Assembly: GCA_031292055.1 (NCBI GenBank)
Contig: JARLHV010000043.1
Coordinates: 1 to 50,801 of the forward strand
From: Desulfosporosinus sp.
GTDB taxonomy: Bacteria > Bacillota > Desulfitobacteriia > Desulfitobacteriales > Desulfitobacteriaceae
Direction: 5' to 3'
Length of the DNA: 50,801 bases
A program made the position numbers and the translations under genes. The notes under the pieces were generated by a model, which did no database searches, was not told the DNA's origin, and saw only the letters and a program-made list of their open reading frames with translations. Positions 17,212 to 26,354 of the stretch are shown in pieces. Numbering within the stretch: the stretch's first letter is position 1; each line of letters opens with the position of its first letter.

Positions 17212-17231
17212 GTATTTCAAGCGCTTTGCAT

Positions 17232-18620
17232 TTATTGGTTTTTATTCGTTCCTGAATCCTTCTCCGACTGCCCCCCTTGACCCTGCGTCGCATCTTTTGA
17301 TTGTTCAGACGGTTGATTCAGCATTGCAGGGGGCACGGTCTTTACCTGTTCATTAGCTGTTTTCTCGGTACCAATGACCTTACCTTGAGCATCGAGGTAT
17401 TCTCGCGTTGTTTCTGTCTTTATCCGTTCCGTAACCATTTGCACGCCCGGAGGCATAGCGCTTGATTTGGCATTTTGTCCTTCGCTACTTGCTCCAGACT
17501 TGGACTTATCTCCGCTGCTCTGATCATCTTGCTTGGCTTGCCCTTGATCTGGTGTTTGTTCTGATGCTTTAGATTTAGATGCTGAGTCTATCTGGTCGGT
17601 TTGCTTTTTATCCTGTTCTGCACTTTGCAGGGTTTTGTTGTAACTCTTCTGGATCACAGCGAGGTTATCCGGCGTTACAGCCTTAACTTGAATAATTTTA
17701 GCTGGTATTTCTCCTTGCTCACTTGTGATAGAATCATTAACATCCAAGGCTTCCTGTTTAATAATTTTCTGAGCCCACTGATAGGCATTGATACCCTGCA
17801 GGTAAGGAGAAGTATCAACATCCCCAATCTGCGCTCCATTTGCCATTCGTTCCAAGGAGGGAACACTGGCTTGTCCCCCAACTAAAATAATTTTCTTGTC
17901 TAACTGTGCTTGTTTCAAAACTTCATTTGCTATAGCTGCTAATTTTTCGGTATACGCCAAGATACCTTGGACCTTACCGGGGTTTTTCTGAAGAAAATCC
18001 ACTAAGCCTTGTTTGGCTGCTGATTCAGACTCTGGGGAACTTACAATGGTTTGAACTGTTAGCTTGGGATAGTTGCTAAGTACTGCTTTGTTCCCCACTA
18101 AACGATCTTGCAATCCCGATTCGTTGGGATCCCCCTGCAGAATTACGACTTGACCCTCTGTAATCTTACTTACTAACGCTTGGGCCATAAGCTCTCCGAC
18201 TTTTTCCTGATCTGGAGTAATTATTCCTACGAGCTTTGCATCTGTGGGAAGCTGACTTAAAGCTAACACTGGGATTTTGTCTGTTTCTGCACTCTTGAGA
18301 AGACTCGCATTTCCCCCTTGATAAATCAGAACCTTCGCCCCTTTTAAGGGGGACTCTTTTCCTTCTTTTCCTGCAGAACTTTGGTCCAGATACTTCACTT
18401 GCACATTTTCCTTTTTGGCAAGGTCGTCGATCCCTTTGGTAATAAGTAGTTTATTGGGATCGTCCTCATTTAAAGAAACCGCGATCACCGGCTCAGTTCC
18501 ACCCTTTGGGGCAGAAGTTTTGTCCTTGGTTCTTAAAAGGGCTTGTAGACCACAGCCAGTTATTGTTAAACTAAGACCTAAGGAACAAATGACTACAAGG
18601 GACCGTACTTTTTTTGACAT
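17232..18620 (-). CDS. Orphan sugar-binding-type lipoprotein with disordered tail
   Basis: The protein has a lipobox (TITGC, Cys23) and then a type-1 periplasmic-binding fold of the ribose/galactose family, seen in VIAVSLNEDDPNKLLITKGI, ILQGDPNESGLQDRLVGN and a C-terminal lobe ending near residue 320. The last 130 residues are rich in Ser, Gln, Lys and Asp and probably disordered. They enclose a short ordered-looking segment (MVTERIKTETTREYLDAQGK). No ABC permease or ATPase adjoins it. ATG 18620 has AAAGGAG upstream. A ligand sensor or a surface receptor is as likely as transport. 462 aa. Confidence 0.75.
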   Translation of the reverse strand: MSKKVRSLVVICSLGLSLTITGCGLQALLRTKDKTSAPKGGTEPVIAVSLNEDDPNKLLITKGIDDLAKKENVQVKYLDQSSAGKEGKESPLKGAKVLIYQGGNASLLKSAETDKIPVLALSQLPTDAKLVGIITPDQEKVGELMAQALVSKITEGQVVILQGDPNESGLQDRLVGNKAVLSNYPKLTVQTIVSSPESESAAKQGLVDFLQKNPGKVQGILAYTEKLAAIANEVLKQAQLDKKIILVGGQASVPSLERMANGAQIGDVDTSPYLQGINAYQWAQKIIKQEALDVNDSITSEQGEIPAKIIQVKAVTPDNLAVIQKSYNKTLQSAEQDKKQTDQIDSASKSKASEQTPDQGQAKQDDQSSGDKSKSGASSEGQNAKSSAMPPGVQMVTERIKTETTREYLDAQGKVIGTEKTANEQVKTVPPAMLNQPSEQSKDATQGQGGQSEKDSGTNKNQ

Positions 18621-18713
18621 GGGACACGCTCCTTTCGAAGCTTGATCCTTAATTTAGTTTAGGTTTCCCTTGTCGTTATAAAAAAATTCAGTAGAAAAGG
18701 AGATCGATTTTTT

Positions 18714-19052
18714 ATGTTAGGACTAATTATTCGTTTGTTAATTAATGCCTTGGCTCTTGTTCTCATGACCCTTATCGTTCCAGGCCTTCACCTTGCCAGC
18801 TTCTCGACCGCAATTTGGGCGGCACTCGTTTGGGGTCTAGTGAATACTCTTGTGCGACCGATCTTTTCGTTTTTTACCTTTCCTTTGCAAATCTTAACCT
18901 TAGGATTGTTTACCTTAGTTATTAATGGAGCCATGCTGGCCTTGACAGCTAAGCTTGTCCCGGGATTTTTCATTCAGGGCTTTTCTAGTGCGTTTATCGG
19001 TGCTTTGGTTCTCAGTATTATCAGCATGATTCTAACTCACCTCTTTAAGTAG
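18714..19052 (+). CDS. Phage-holin-4-2 family membrane protein
   Basis: This is a small 112-aa protein with four hydrophobic segments (about 4-22, 31-50, 55-78 and 85-110), matching the four-helix family PF04020, to which B. subtilis YvlD belongs. These proteins are named after phage holins but are chromosomal and of unclear role, possibly envelope stress. AAAAGGAG lies 9 nt before the ATG. It is divergent from the lipoprotein gene and convergent with the ATPase gene. It is one of only two plus-strand genes in the window. Confidence 0.85.
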   Translation: MLGLIIRLLINALALVLMTLIVPGLHLASFSTAIWAALVWGLVNTLVRPIFSFFTFPLQILTLGLFTLVINGAMLALTAKLVPGFFIQGFSSAFIGALVLSIISMILTHLFK

Positions 19053-19080
19053 GAGCACGTTGCATCGTGCCCTACGTTTT
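19049..19080 (+). terminator. Terminator of holin-like gene
   Basis: The stem GTAGG(A)GCACG / CGTGC(C)CTAC with loop TTGCAT is followed by GTTTTTATC on the plus strand. It overlaps the last codons of the convergent ATPase gene. Confidence 0.75.
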
Positions 19081-20106
19081 TATCTGTATATCACCTAGGA
19101 TCTGGTTGAGCAGGGTTTCCCGATAGGCGTCCACTTGGTCAAAATTCACAGCTTCCATATACATTGCCTTAATTTGAGACCTGTCTGTTTGCCAAGACGC
19201 TAAGGTCTCAATTAATTTTTTGCTGAAAGGTCGTTCTAAGCCTTGATCTCCTAATTTCTCTGGATTTCCCTGCCAGATAGCCAAATGCCTTTCTGGGAAA
19301 ACAATTCCAATCACTTCATCAGGATTGAGAGGGTGCAAGACAATCTCAATCAATTGTCCCAATTGCTGTGCTTCGCGCAAGACCCAGTCTAAGGCATCCA
19401 ATGTTTCATCGCCTTCAAGCCGGATTTGATCGAAGTCTGAGAGAAAATGAGGCGCAAGATTAAGCCATCCTTCTGCAGTTAAACCATGCAAAAAATAGGG
19501 ATTAATGACGCTTTTTTGCAAAAGCTTAATGGCATTTTCAGCGAGAGGCCAAGGTCCGGTGTGTTCTTTTTTTACTTTTAACCGCGCAGAATTTCCCAAA
19601 ATCCAAGCAATGTCTTCTTTCTCCAAGCGAGGTTTGTGTGCCCTATTCCCGATCAGCGAACCAAGTTCTGTCGTCAACTCTTCCTCTAATGTCATTTGAA
19701 GCTCTTGCAACCGATTTTCAATCTTCAAAATTTGGACACGTTGCTTCTCTAATATTTGTTCATCACAGAAAATCCTAAAATCAATAAATTTCTCGACAAC
19801 ACCCGGTGCCCGCCAACGCAGTGGAGACACTTCCATGGCATCCAACATCGCCAACCCCAGACGCGGCATAACAAAACCGGCCATCGAATCCGGATCCTTG
19901 GCCGAACGTAAGAAATCGATGTCATAGCCCCGATCTAATAATTCTAAGCCAATAACCTTGATCAACGTCGATTTACCGGTTCCCGGCCCTCCCAATAAGA
20001 CATAAGCCCGCCGCCAACTTGGCATCATGTTCGGCAACAGAGATATGTACCCTCTGGTGGTCATTCCTTCGGCAAAGTAATGTCGCACCCCAGTCTTATT
20101 ACCCAT
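19072..20106 (-). CDS. P-loop ATPase, function unknown
   Basis: The protein has a clear Walker A, GGPGTGKST at residues 39-47, within YVLLGGPGTGKSTLIKVIG, followed by a region rich in Arg/Asp (DIDFLRSAKDPDSMAGF). It resembles a conserved Firmicutes ATPase family (PRK06851-like) that I recognise but cannot assign a role; a second ATPase-like half could follow after residue 190. A Glu/Gln/Leu-rich segment at 130-160 may form a coiled coil. ATG 20106 follows GGGGGTAGAGAGT. It is monocistronic, with repeat DNA upstream and a convergent gene downstream. 344 aa. Confidence 0.75.
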   Translation of the reverse strand: MGNKTGVRHYFAEGMTTRGYISLLPNMMPSWRRAYVLLGGPGTGKSTLIKVIGLELLDRGYDIDFLRSAKDPDSMAGFVMPRLGLAMLDAMEVSPLRWRAPGVVEKFIDFRIFCDEQILEKQRVQILKIENRLQELQMTLEEELTTELGSLIGNRAHKPRLEKEDIAWILGNSARLKVKKEHTGPWPLAENAIKLLQKSVINPYFLHGLTAEGWLNLAPHFLSDFDQIRLEGDETLDALDWVLREAQQLGQLIEIVLHPLNPDEVIGIVFPERHLAIWQGNPEKLGDQGLERPFSKKLIETLASWQTDRSQIKAMYMEAVNFDQVDAYRETLLNQILGDIQIKT

Positions 20107-20202
20107 ACTCTCTACCCCCGTCGTTTTATAAGTTCAGCGTAGTCTATGCAACAACGCCACCGACGGCTACTAATCTCTATTCGATAGGCGTGGTTCAAAC
20201 CG

Positions 20203-20237
20203 CATACTAGATGTTTGATGTTTGATAGTTGTTATTC
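20203..20237. repeat. Short heptamer repeat
   Basis: Units GATGTTT, GATGTTT, GATAGTT and GTTATTC follow in 7-bp phase between the ctpA terminator and the ATPase gene. It is a small relative of the arrays at 3351 and 11929. Confidence 0.5.
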
Positions 20238-20255
20238 CAACTACGCATATCGAAA

Positions 20256-20289
20256 GAACGGCACGCTCCCTCTATGAAGCGTGCCGTTC
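20256..20289 (-). terminator. Terminator after ctpA
   Basis: Perfect 12-bp arms GAACGGCACGCT/AGCGTGCCGTTC enclose a 10-nt loop and are followed by TTTCG on the minus strand, 8 nt past the ctpA stop. This closes the ftsE-ftsX-M23-ctpA unit. Confidence 0.85.
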
Positions 20290-20296
20290 AAAACTC

Positions 20297-21478
20297 TTAT
20301 TTCAATTTTGTTTGTAACGTTTGGAGAGCTTTTTGAAGTTGGGGATCAAAGTTTGTATCTGTTGGAGAAAGGGTAGCTTGCTGGCCCTTTGCCAGTTCTA
20401 CCTTTACATCCGGTTCGATCCCTATTTTGTTAATCGACAGCTTACTCGGGGTAAGGTATTTAGCGGTCGTTAATTTGACACTGGTTCCCCCATCTAAGGG
20501 GAAAATCGTTTGCACGATCCCTTTACCAAACGTCTTTACTCCGACAAGAGTTGCTGTTTTCTCATCTTTGATCGCCCCGGCTACAATCTCAGCGGCTGAA
20601 GCACTCTCTTCGTTAACAAGAACCACCATCGGCATCCCCAAATACGTACCTGTTGCCATTTTGGTGTCAACATTACCTTGTTTATCCACAATGTAAACTA
20701 CTGGGCCTGATGGTACAAAGTAACTGGCAACCTGAACTGCGGCATTGAGCTCCCCGCCATGGTTATATCTCATATCCAAGATAAGACCCTTGTATTTTTT
20801 AATGTCCATATTGTTCAAAGTGTCTTTAAGTTCCGTTCCGGTATCTGAAGCAAACTGAGAAATATTGATATAAGCGATATCCGTGTGCCCCGGCAATGCT
20901 TCTCCATCAACCGTTGGAACTGTGATATTTTCCCTCGTTAAACTCACAGTGTAGGTCTTATTCGTGCTCTCCCGATAAAGGGCCAAGACTACTTTCGTTC
21001 CAGGATCGCCACGCATCATACCTACCGCTTTGTCTTGCTCCATACCGGAGGTCTCTGCAGTATTAATCTTGTTGACAACATCGCCCGGTTGGATGCCGGC
21101 CTTACTCGCTGGCGAATTCTTGATGGGGCGCAATACTACGAGCTTTTTGGGGTCCTTCAAACTGAGGACAATCCCTACTCCACCGAATTTCCCTTCCAAC
21201 ATTTGAAAAAGTTCTTGATTCTCCTTGGCATTCATATACGTCGAATAGGGATCTCCTAACTCCTCGACAATGCCTTTAGTTGCACCTTCCACAAGTTGAT
21301 CGTTGGTTACGTTTTCTAAGTAATCGCTGCGAATCAATTGTACGACGTGAACTAAGCGCCCCACATTACCTATGTTGGTAAGCATAATCCCACCTACCCC
21401 AACAGTCACAAGTACAGAAAAAGTCAGAAGGACGACTCCAACATATTTAGCTATTTTTTTCCAATTCCACTCCTGCAA
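20297..21478 (-). CDS. ctpA: S41 C-terminal processing protease
   Basis: This is a membrane-anchored, extracellular serine protease with a Ser/Lys dyad that cleaves proteins at their C-termini and often controls cell-wall hydrolases. An N-terminal transmembrane segment (about 12-34) is followed by a PDZ domain (about 85-175; GGVGIVLSLKDPKKLVVL, GDVVNKIN) and the S41 domain with nucleophile Ser in NEESASAAEI and Lys in GVKTFGKGIVQ. 393 aa. The TTG start at 21478 has GGGG 10 nt upstream. It follows the M23 activator gene, the usual Firmicutes context. Confidence 0.93.
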   Translation of the reverse strand: MQEWNWKKIAKYVGVVLLTFSVLVTVGVGGIMLTNIGNVGRLVHVVQLIRSDYLENVTNDQLVEGATKGIVEELGDPYSTYMNAKENQELFQMLEGKFGGVGIVLSLKDPKKLVVLRPIKNSPASKAGIQPGDVVNKINTAETSGMEQDKAVGMMRGDPGTKVVLALYRESTNKTYTVSLTRENITVPTVDGEALPGHTDIAYINISQFASDTGTELKDTLNNMDIKKYKGLILDMRYNHGGELNAAVQVASYFVPSGPVVYIVDKQGNVDTKMATGTYLGMPMVVLVNEESASAAEIVAGAIKDEKTATLVGVKTFGKGIVQTIFPLDGGTSVKLTTAKYLTPSKLSINKIGIEPDVKVELAKGQQATLSPTDTNFDPQLQKALQTLQTKLK

Positions 21479-21550
21479 TCAAGTCAAACCCCTTCCTGCT
21501 AGTCTTGCTCTATTATATGCTCATTCTTGCGTAGAAATACTGCTTATCCA

Positions 21551-22699
21551 TCAATTAGGAAAATACTGCAGAGGGTCTGTGGGATTTCCGCCTACGCGAA
21601 CTTCAAAATGCAGATGTGGGCCTGTACTCAAACCTGTGGAGCCAACATTTCCAATCACCTGATTTGCTGTTACCGTTTGACCTTCGCTAACGGCAAAGGC
21701 CGACTGATGTCCATAAAGGGTAGATATGCCATTACCGTTATCGATAATCGTCATGTTTCCATAGGCCGAATTCCAATCGGCTTCCAGGACAACTCCTGCT
21801 CCTGCTGCGTGAATCTGAGTTCCAGCCGGCGCAACAATATCCGTTCCGGTATGCAAACTCTGTTTGTGGGTAATGGGATGAGTCCGCCAACCAAAGGGAT
21901 CACTAATTTCATAAAAACCTGGGAGTGGCCAGGTAGAGATTGATCCACTCACGCCACCTTTACGAGTCGCCTGGGCTGTCTGCATTTTCCGAATTTTATC
22001 CCCTAAAGCATTCGATTCAGCTTCCAAGCGGTCAACTTCTTCAAAGGCTGCTTGTTGAGCCTTCTGGTTTTGATCCAAGGCAATACGTTGTTGAGACTTT
22101 GTCTTAGCGAGATTCGCGCTGACAGTAGCAGCCTGTGCTTGAAGCTGAGCGGCTTGATCCCTTTGACTTTGCAATTCCCGCGTTTTCTGAGCAATTTGTT
22201 CTTTTTGGGATTTGATATCCGTCAATAACTGACGATCATTGTCTATTAACCTGCTAAAATATTCCATCCTGGTAACAAAATCATTGAGGTCTGAAGCCTG
22301 AAAGAGCAGCTCCAAATAGCTAATCTGCCCACTTTCATAGATTCCTCGAGCCCGTTTTCCAAGGGCACTTTGACGATTTTCCAGCTCCTTTTGCTTTTGA
22401 TCCAGTTCTTTTTGAGCGGAAAGAACTTGGGTTTGAGCTTGGGCATAAGCCGCCTGTTTCTGACTTAAAAGCGTCTGAGCGGTAGCAATTTCAGTTTCTA
22501 GTTGAGTCAATTGAGCCTTTATTTTATCTGCGCTATAGGTCAGTTGATTCAACTGCCCCTGGGCTTGATTCTTTTGATTGGAAATATCTTGCTTCCGCTG
22601 AACAGCATCTCCCAGTTCATTGGCCCCTGAAGAGGATACCACTATCCCCAGCAAAAGAAGACTAAGTACCAGAGTTGGGATCCCTTTCTTCCAGAACAA
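21551..22699 (-). CDS. EnvC-like M23 peptidoglycan hydrolase/activator
   Basis: This is a secreted coiled-coil protein with a LytM domain, probably controlled by FtsEX, which lies immediately upstream. A signal peptide (residues 1-25) precedes a long Gln/Leu-rich coiled coil (about 28-245, with QSQRDQAAQLQAQAA repeats) and the M23 domain. All zinc and catalytic motifs are intact: HTGTD, STLYGHQS and GPHLHFEV. It may therefore cut cross-links itself rather than only activate another enzyme. The TTG start at 22699 follows GGAGG by 6 nt. 382 aa. Confidence 0.92.
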   Translation of the reverse strand: MFWKKGIPTLVLSLLLLGIVVSSSGANELGDAVQRKQDISNQKNQAQGQLNQLTYSADKIKAQLTQLETEIATAQTLLSQKQAAYAQAQTQVLSAQKELDQKQKELENRQSALGKRARGIYESGQISYLELLFQASDLNDFVTRMEYFSRLIDNDRQLLTDIKSQKEQIAQKTRELQSQRDQAAQLQAQAATVSANLAKTKSQQRIALDQNQKAQQAAFEEVDRLEAESNALGDKIRKMQTAQATRKGGVSGSISTWPLPGFYEISDPFGWRTHPITHKQSLHTGTDIVAPAGTQIHAAGAGVVLEADWNSAYGNMTIIDNGNGISTLYGHQSAFAVSEGQTVTANQVIGNVGSTGLSTGPHLHFEVRVGGNPTDPLQYFPN

Positions 22700-22718
22700 A
22701 TGACCCCTCCATCCTTAA

Positions 22719-23612
22719 TTAAGAATTTCGCAAGAACTTCTGTAAAGATACCCCACTGCCAATGGCTCCCATCGCCATGCCGACGAGCAAAAGACCCACT
22801 GTAACTTGGCGAAAGAGAAGCATATTTTGAACAACCGGCAGAAAGGTTAAGGTTGATTGAACATAGTTCGTTATCCAATTATAGCCCACGCCGACGATAC
22901 CAGCAGCCAGTGCTCCCCCGACAAGGCCCAGTGCCAACCCCTCAATCAGAAACGGCCAACGGACGAAGCTGTTACTTGCTCCAACTAATTTCATAATCTG
23001 AATTTCGCGACGCCGGGAAAAGACATTCATTTTAACATTAATAGAAATCAGCACAATGGCTGCGATGCCAAATGCTACAACGACACCAAGGCCAATCCAC
23101 CTTAACCATTGCGTAAATTCCAAAAGCTTGTCCACATACCCCTGTCCGTAGCGCACTTTGTCTACCCCAGCTAGCGCGGACACCTTATTGGCCAGGGCTT
23201 CAACAGTTTTGGGATCCGTTGCTTTAACTGTCAATTTATCCGGAAAAGGATTGGTTCCGCCGAGATCCGTCACCAAACTACTTTGCGATCCACCCATTGT
23301 TTTGCCGAAATCCACCAGCGCTTGTTCTTTAGTTACTAGGGTTACTGAAGCCACGCCGGGCATTGTTTTAATTTGGCTTTGTAAAGCTTGTACTTGGGCA
23401 GGGGTTGCGCTACTTTGCACAAATGTGGCAATCTCCAGCTGAGATTCAAAGGATTTCGCCATATTGGAGGCATTTGCCAGAAAAAATACTGAGAAACCTA
23501 AGATCACCAGTGAGACCATAACTGTTAATACAGAGGCAATGCTTAGCCAAGGATTGCGTTTCATGGAGTGACCCGTCTCGCGCAGAACGTAGAGAGTGGA
23601 ATTAAGCGTCAT
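22719..23612 (-). CDS. ftsX: Cell division ABC-type permease FtsX
   Basis: FtsX is the membrane half of FtsEX, which transmits ATP-driven conformational change to extracellular wall hydrolases. It has four membrane segments (about 22-45, 165-190, 215-240 and 260-285 by hydrophobicity), with a large extracellular loop after the first. I choose ATG 23612, with GGGAGG 8 nt upstream, giving (M)TLNSTLYVLRETGHSMKRN, 297 aa; the frame open to 23636 overlaps more of ftsE. Its start overlaps the ftsE end, so the two are translationally coupled. Confidence 0.95.
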   Translation of the reverse strand: MTLNSTLYVLRETGHSMKRNPWLSIASVLTVMVSLVILGFSVFFLANASNMAKSFESQLEIATFVQSSATPAQVQALQSQIKTMPGVASVTLVTKEQALVDFGKTMGGSQSSLVTDLGGTNPFPDKLTVKATDPKTVEALANKVSALAGVDKVRYGQGYVDKLLEFTQWLRWIGLGVVVAFGIAAIVLISINVKMNVFSRRREIQIMKLVGASNSFVRWPFLIEGLALGLVGGALAAGIVGVGYNWITNYVQSTLTFLPVVQNMLLFRQVTVGLLLVGMAMGAIGSGVSLQKFLRNS

Positions 23613-24288
23613 AGCCGTATCCTCCCTTTTCTTCATCGCGCGCTACCCGACCACTTTCTATGGCAATTACACGTTTCTGCATTTTATCCACAATATTTCT
23701 GGCATGGGTAGCCATGACAACCGTCGTTCCTCGTTTGTTGATGTTGTAAAGTAAATCCATAATCCCCCAGGCAGTTTCTGGGTCAAGGTTACCCGTTGGT
23801 TCATCTGCCACCAACAGGGCCGGATTATTAATAATTGCCCGCGCTACACAGACCCGCTGTTGTTCCCCTCCTGATAATTCATGCGGAAAGGATTTCTCTT
23901 TCCCGGCAAGTCCGACAAGGTCTAACGTCACGCGCGTCCGAGTCTTAACCTCACTCTTCGACACTCCGATCACTTCGAGGGCAAACGCTACATTTTCAAA
24001 AACTGTTTTGTTCGGCAACAACTTAAAGTCCTGAAAAATCACCCCAATGCTCCGCCGTAAATAGGGAACTTCCCGATCTTTCATACGCACGAGATTTTTA
24101 CCGTTAATTTGAACCTGTCCCCGCGTTGGGGTCTCATCCCGATAAAATAATTTAATAATCGTCGATTTACCCGCCCCGCTAGGACCCACCAGAAAAACAA
24201 ATTCCCCTTTGTCAATTTTAAGATTAACATCGACAAGAGCTCTGGCACCGTTCAGATAAATCTTGGACACATTTTTCATTTGAATCAT
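23602..24288 (-). CDS. ftsE: Cell division ATP-binding protein FtsE
   Basis: FtsE is the cytoplasmic ABC ATPase partner of FtsX. Walker A is GPSGAGKST, the signature LSGGEQQR, Walker B LLVADEPTGNLD, and the H-loop ATHAR. The start is ATG 24288, preceded by AAGGAGG at 5 nt, giving 228 aa, the standard length; the longer frame from 24357 has no ribosome site and a poor N-terminus. It is the first gene of the ftsE-ftsX-M23-ctpA unit. Confidence 0.97.
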   Translation of the reverse strand: MIQMKNVSKIYLNGARALVDVNLKIDKGEFVFLVGPSGAGKSTIIKLFYRDETPTRGQVQINGKNLVRMKDREVPYLRRSIGVIFQDFKLLPNKTVFENVAFALEVIGVSKSEVKTRTRVTLDLVGLAGKEKSFPHELSGGEQQRVCVARAIINNPALLVADEPTGNLDPETAWGIMDLLYNINKRGTTVVMATHARNIVDKMQKRVIAIESGRVARDEEKGGYGYDA

Positions 24289-24369
24289 ACTGTCCTCCTT
24301 GGTTTTCACGCGCCACACCCTTTTTTCTCCATAACGCTTAAAACATTCGACATTCATTGTGGATATCCT

Positions 24370-24397
24370 GCAATTCGAGACGCGAAGTTCGAGGTCC
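24370..24397. repeat. Weak heptamer repeat upstream of ftsE
   Basis: GCAATTC, GAGACGC, GAAGTTC and GAGGTCC run in 7-bp phase. Similarity to the arrays at 3351 and 37590 is clear in GAAGTTC, but the tract is short and decayed. Confidence 0.4.
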
Positions 24398-24457
24398 TAA
24401 CAAGTCCTGGTCCCGTATTATCGTGCTTCAAGCCCCGTGTACGCTGATATGAAAGAA

Positions 24458-24487
24458 AGGACAGCATTCTCAAGGAATGCTTGTCCT
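24458..24487 (-). terminator. Terminator after transketolase genes
   Basis: The arms AGGACA(-)GCATTC / GAATGC(T)TGTCCT pair around a 5-nt loop, and TTTCTTTC follows on the minus strand, 40 nt past the transketolase stop. Confidence 0.8.
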
Positions 24488-24527
24488 ATCTATTCTGAAG
24501 ATCTAAGTTAAGCGTTTTTTCCTAGAA

Positions 24528-25472
24528 TTAGCCTAGCTTTTTAGTAAGGACTTCACGTACCGCTTGGATTAAGTCCGCCTTAGTGAGGCCATATTTTTCC
24601 AGGAGTTCCTGTGGACGTCCAGATTCTCCGAACGTATCTTTAAGTCCGACGCGAACCATAGGCGTGGGCTGTTTCTCACCTAAAACCTCAGCGATAGCGC
24701 CTCCCAATCCGCCAATGATATTGTGCTCTTCTGCCGTTACAACGGCTTTCGTTTGTTTGGCAACTTGCACAATAGTTGCTTCATCGAGGGGTTTCACTGA
24801 AGCAACATTGACAACACTCACACTAATCCCCTCAGCAGCAAGCTCTGCAGCCGCCTCTAAAGCCATGGCCACCATCACGCCATTAGCCATGATGGCTACG
24901 TCAGTCCCTTCTCTTAGGACATTCGCTTTCCCAATCTCAAAGTGATAATCCTCTCCAAAAAGGGTTGGCACCGCCAAGCGCCCCATCCGAATATAAACCG
25001 GGCCGTAGTACTTGGCAGCAGCCAAAATCACCTGGCGTGTTTCCTCCCCATCAGCGGGAACTAAAACCACCATATTGGGGACGGCACGCATGATGGCCAC
25101 GTCTTCAATAGCCTGATGAGACCCTCCATCTTCCCCTACCGTAATTCCGGCATGGGTGGCTGCAATTTTAACATTAAGCTTAGGATAAGCAATCGAGTTA
25201 CGAATTTGCTCAAAAGCGCGACCAACTGCAAAAATTGCAAAGGTGCTGGCAAACGGAATTTTGCCTGCTGCCGCCAGTCCTGCTGCCGTTCCTAAAAGGT
25301 TTGACTCGGCAATACCCATATTAAAAAATCGTTCGGGATACTTTTTACCAAAGTCAGCGGTCTTGGTTGACTTTGACAAATCTGCATCTAAAACAACAAC
25401 CTTGGGGTTTTCAGCTCCTAGCACTAGCAACGCCTTGCCATACGCGTCCCGTGTCGCCATTTTATCAGCCAA
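24528..25472 (-). CDS. Transketolase, C-terminal subunit
   Basis: This is the pyrimidine-binding plus C-terminal half of a split transketolase, a thiamine-diphosphate enzyme of the non-oxidative pentose phosphate pathway. Motifs include DADLSKSTKT, FFNMGIAESNLLGTAAGLA (with the catalytic Glu) and THAGITVGEDGGSHQ. The TTG start at 25472 has AGGAGG 9 nt upstream within the preceding gene, and overlaps its stop by 8 bp, so the halves are made together. 314 aa. Confidence 0.95.
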   Translation of the reverse strand: MADKMATRDAYGKALLVLGAENPKVVVLDADLSKSTKTADFGKKYPERFFNMGIAESNLLGTAAGLAAAGKIPFASTFAIFAVGRAFEQIRNSIAYPKLNVKIAATHAGITVGEDGGSHQAIEDVAIMRAVPNMVVLVPADGEETRQVILAAAKYYGPVYIRMGRLAVPTLFGEDYHFEIGKANVLREGTDVAIMANGVMVAMALEAAAELAAEGISVSVVNVASVKPLDEATIVQVAKQTKAVVTAEEHNIIGGLGGAIAEVLGEKQPTPMVRVGLKDTFGESGRPQELLEKYGLTKADLIQAVREVLTKKLG

Positions 25473-26295
25473 GGTTTAACGCCTCCTCCCGTAATTCTTT
25501 CAAAGCCTGCTCTCCTTGTTCAACGCTCGGCGCATTGCCATGCCAGCCTGCAACGTTCTCCATGAAAGAAACCCCTTTACCCTTCACCGTCTTCGCAATG
25601 ATGATAGACGGCTTTCCTTTGACCTGTTTGGCCTCGGCAAAAGCCGCAAGCAAAGCAGCTACATCATGACCATCGACTTCGATCACATGCCAGCAAAAGG
25701 CCCGCCACTTTTCTGTTAGCGGTGTCGAACACATGACACTTTCTGTCGTGCCATCAATTTGTAAGCCGTTAAAATCCAAAACGGCTGTGACATTATCCAG
25801 CTTGTAGTGGGCGGCCGCCATCGCTGCCTCCCAAACTTGTCCCTCAGCCATCTCACCGTCACCAAGTAAAACAAAGACTCGATAATCTTTGCCATCCAAC
25901 TTTCCGGCTAGAGCCATGCCGTTGGCTGCAGAAAGACCTTGCCCTAAGGAACCTGTGGACATATCCACACCTGGGGTCTTCTTCATATCGGGATGTCCCT
26001 GGAGCATATGACCCGTTTGGCGAAGCCCTTGCAGCTCTTCTTTTGGGAAATAACCCTTCTCGGCGAGCGCTGCATAAAGCACGGGGGCCGCATGCCCTTT
26101 AGAAAGCACAAAGCGATCCCGATCAACCCAACGGGGGTCTTGCGGGTTTATTCGCATTTCGTGGAAGAATAACGTGGTCACGATTTCAGCGGCAGATAAA
26201 CTTCCACCAGGATGTCCAGATTTTGAAGTTACAAGCATGGAAATTATATCTTGACGAAGAACATTGGCTACCCGCTTTAGTTCAGTAGTAGTCAA
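25465..26295 (-). CDS. Transketolase, N-terminal subunit
   Basis: This is the thiamine-diphosphate-binding half of the split transketolase. It shows SGHPGGSLSAAEI, KGHAAPVLYAAL, and GDGEMAEGQVWEAAMAAAHYKLDNVTAVLDFN cut here as the GDG-x-N diphosphate/Mg motif. The TTG start at 26295 follows AAAGGAGGG by 6 nt. 276 aa, the normal length for this subunit. It stands between prfB and ftsE and is probably its own two-gene operon. Confidence 0.95.
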   Translation of the reverse strand: MTTTELKRVANVLRQDIISMLVTSKSGHPGGSLSAAEIVTTLFFHEMRINPQDPRWVDRDRFVLSKGHAAPVLYAALAEKGYFPKEELQGLRQTGHMLQGHPDMKKTPGVDMSTGSLGQGLSAANGMALAGKLDGKDYRVFVLLGDGEMAEGQVWEAAMAAAHYKLDNVTAVLDFNGLQIDGTTESVMCSTPLTEKWRAFCWHVIEVDGHDVAALLAAFAEAKQVKGKPSIIIAKTVKGKGVSFMENVAGWHGNAPSVEQGEQALKELREEALNLG

Positions 26296-26354
26296 GTGAT
26301 TCCCTCCTTTAGCTCATTTTTAATAATTCTCTCACTATCCCTCAGCTGGGTTTC

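Noticed and set aside
20682..20690. Single DnaA box inside ctpA (and another in ftsE at 23684)
   Set aside because: Isolated nonamers within coding sequence are expected by chance; only the cluster at 33850-33937 is notable.
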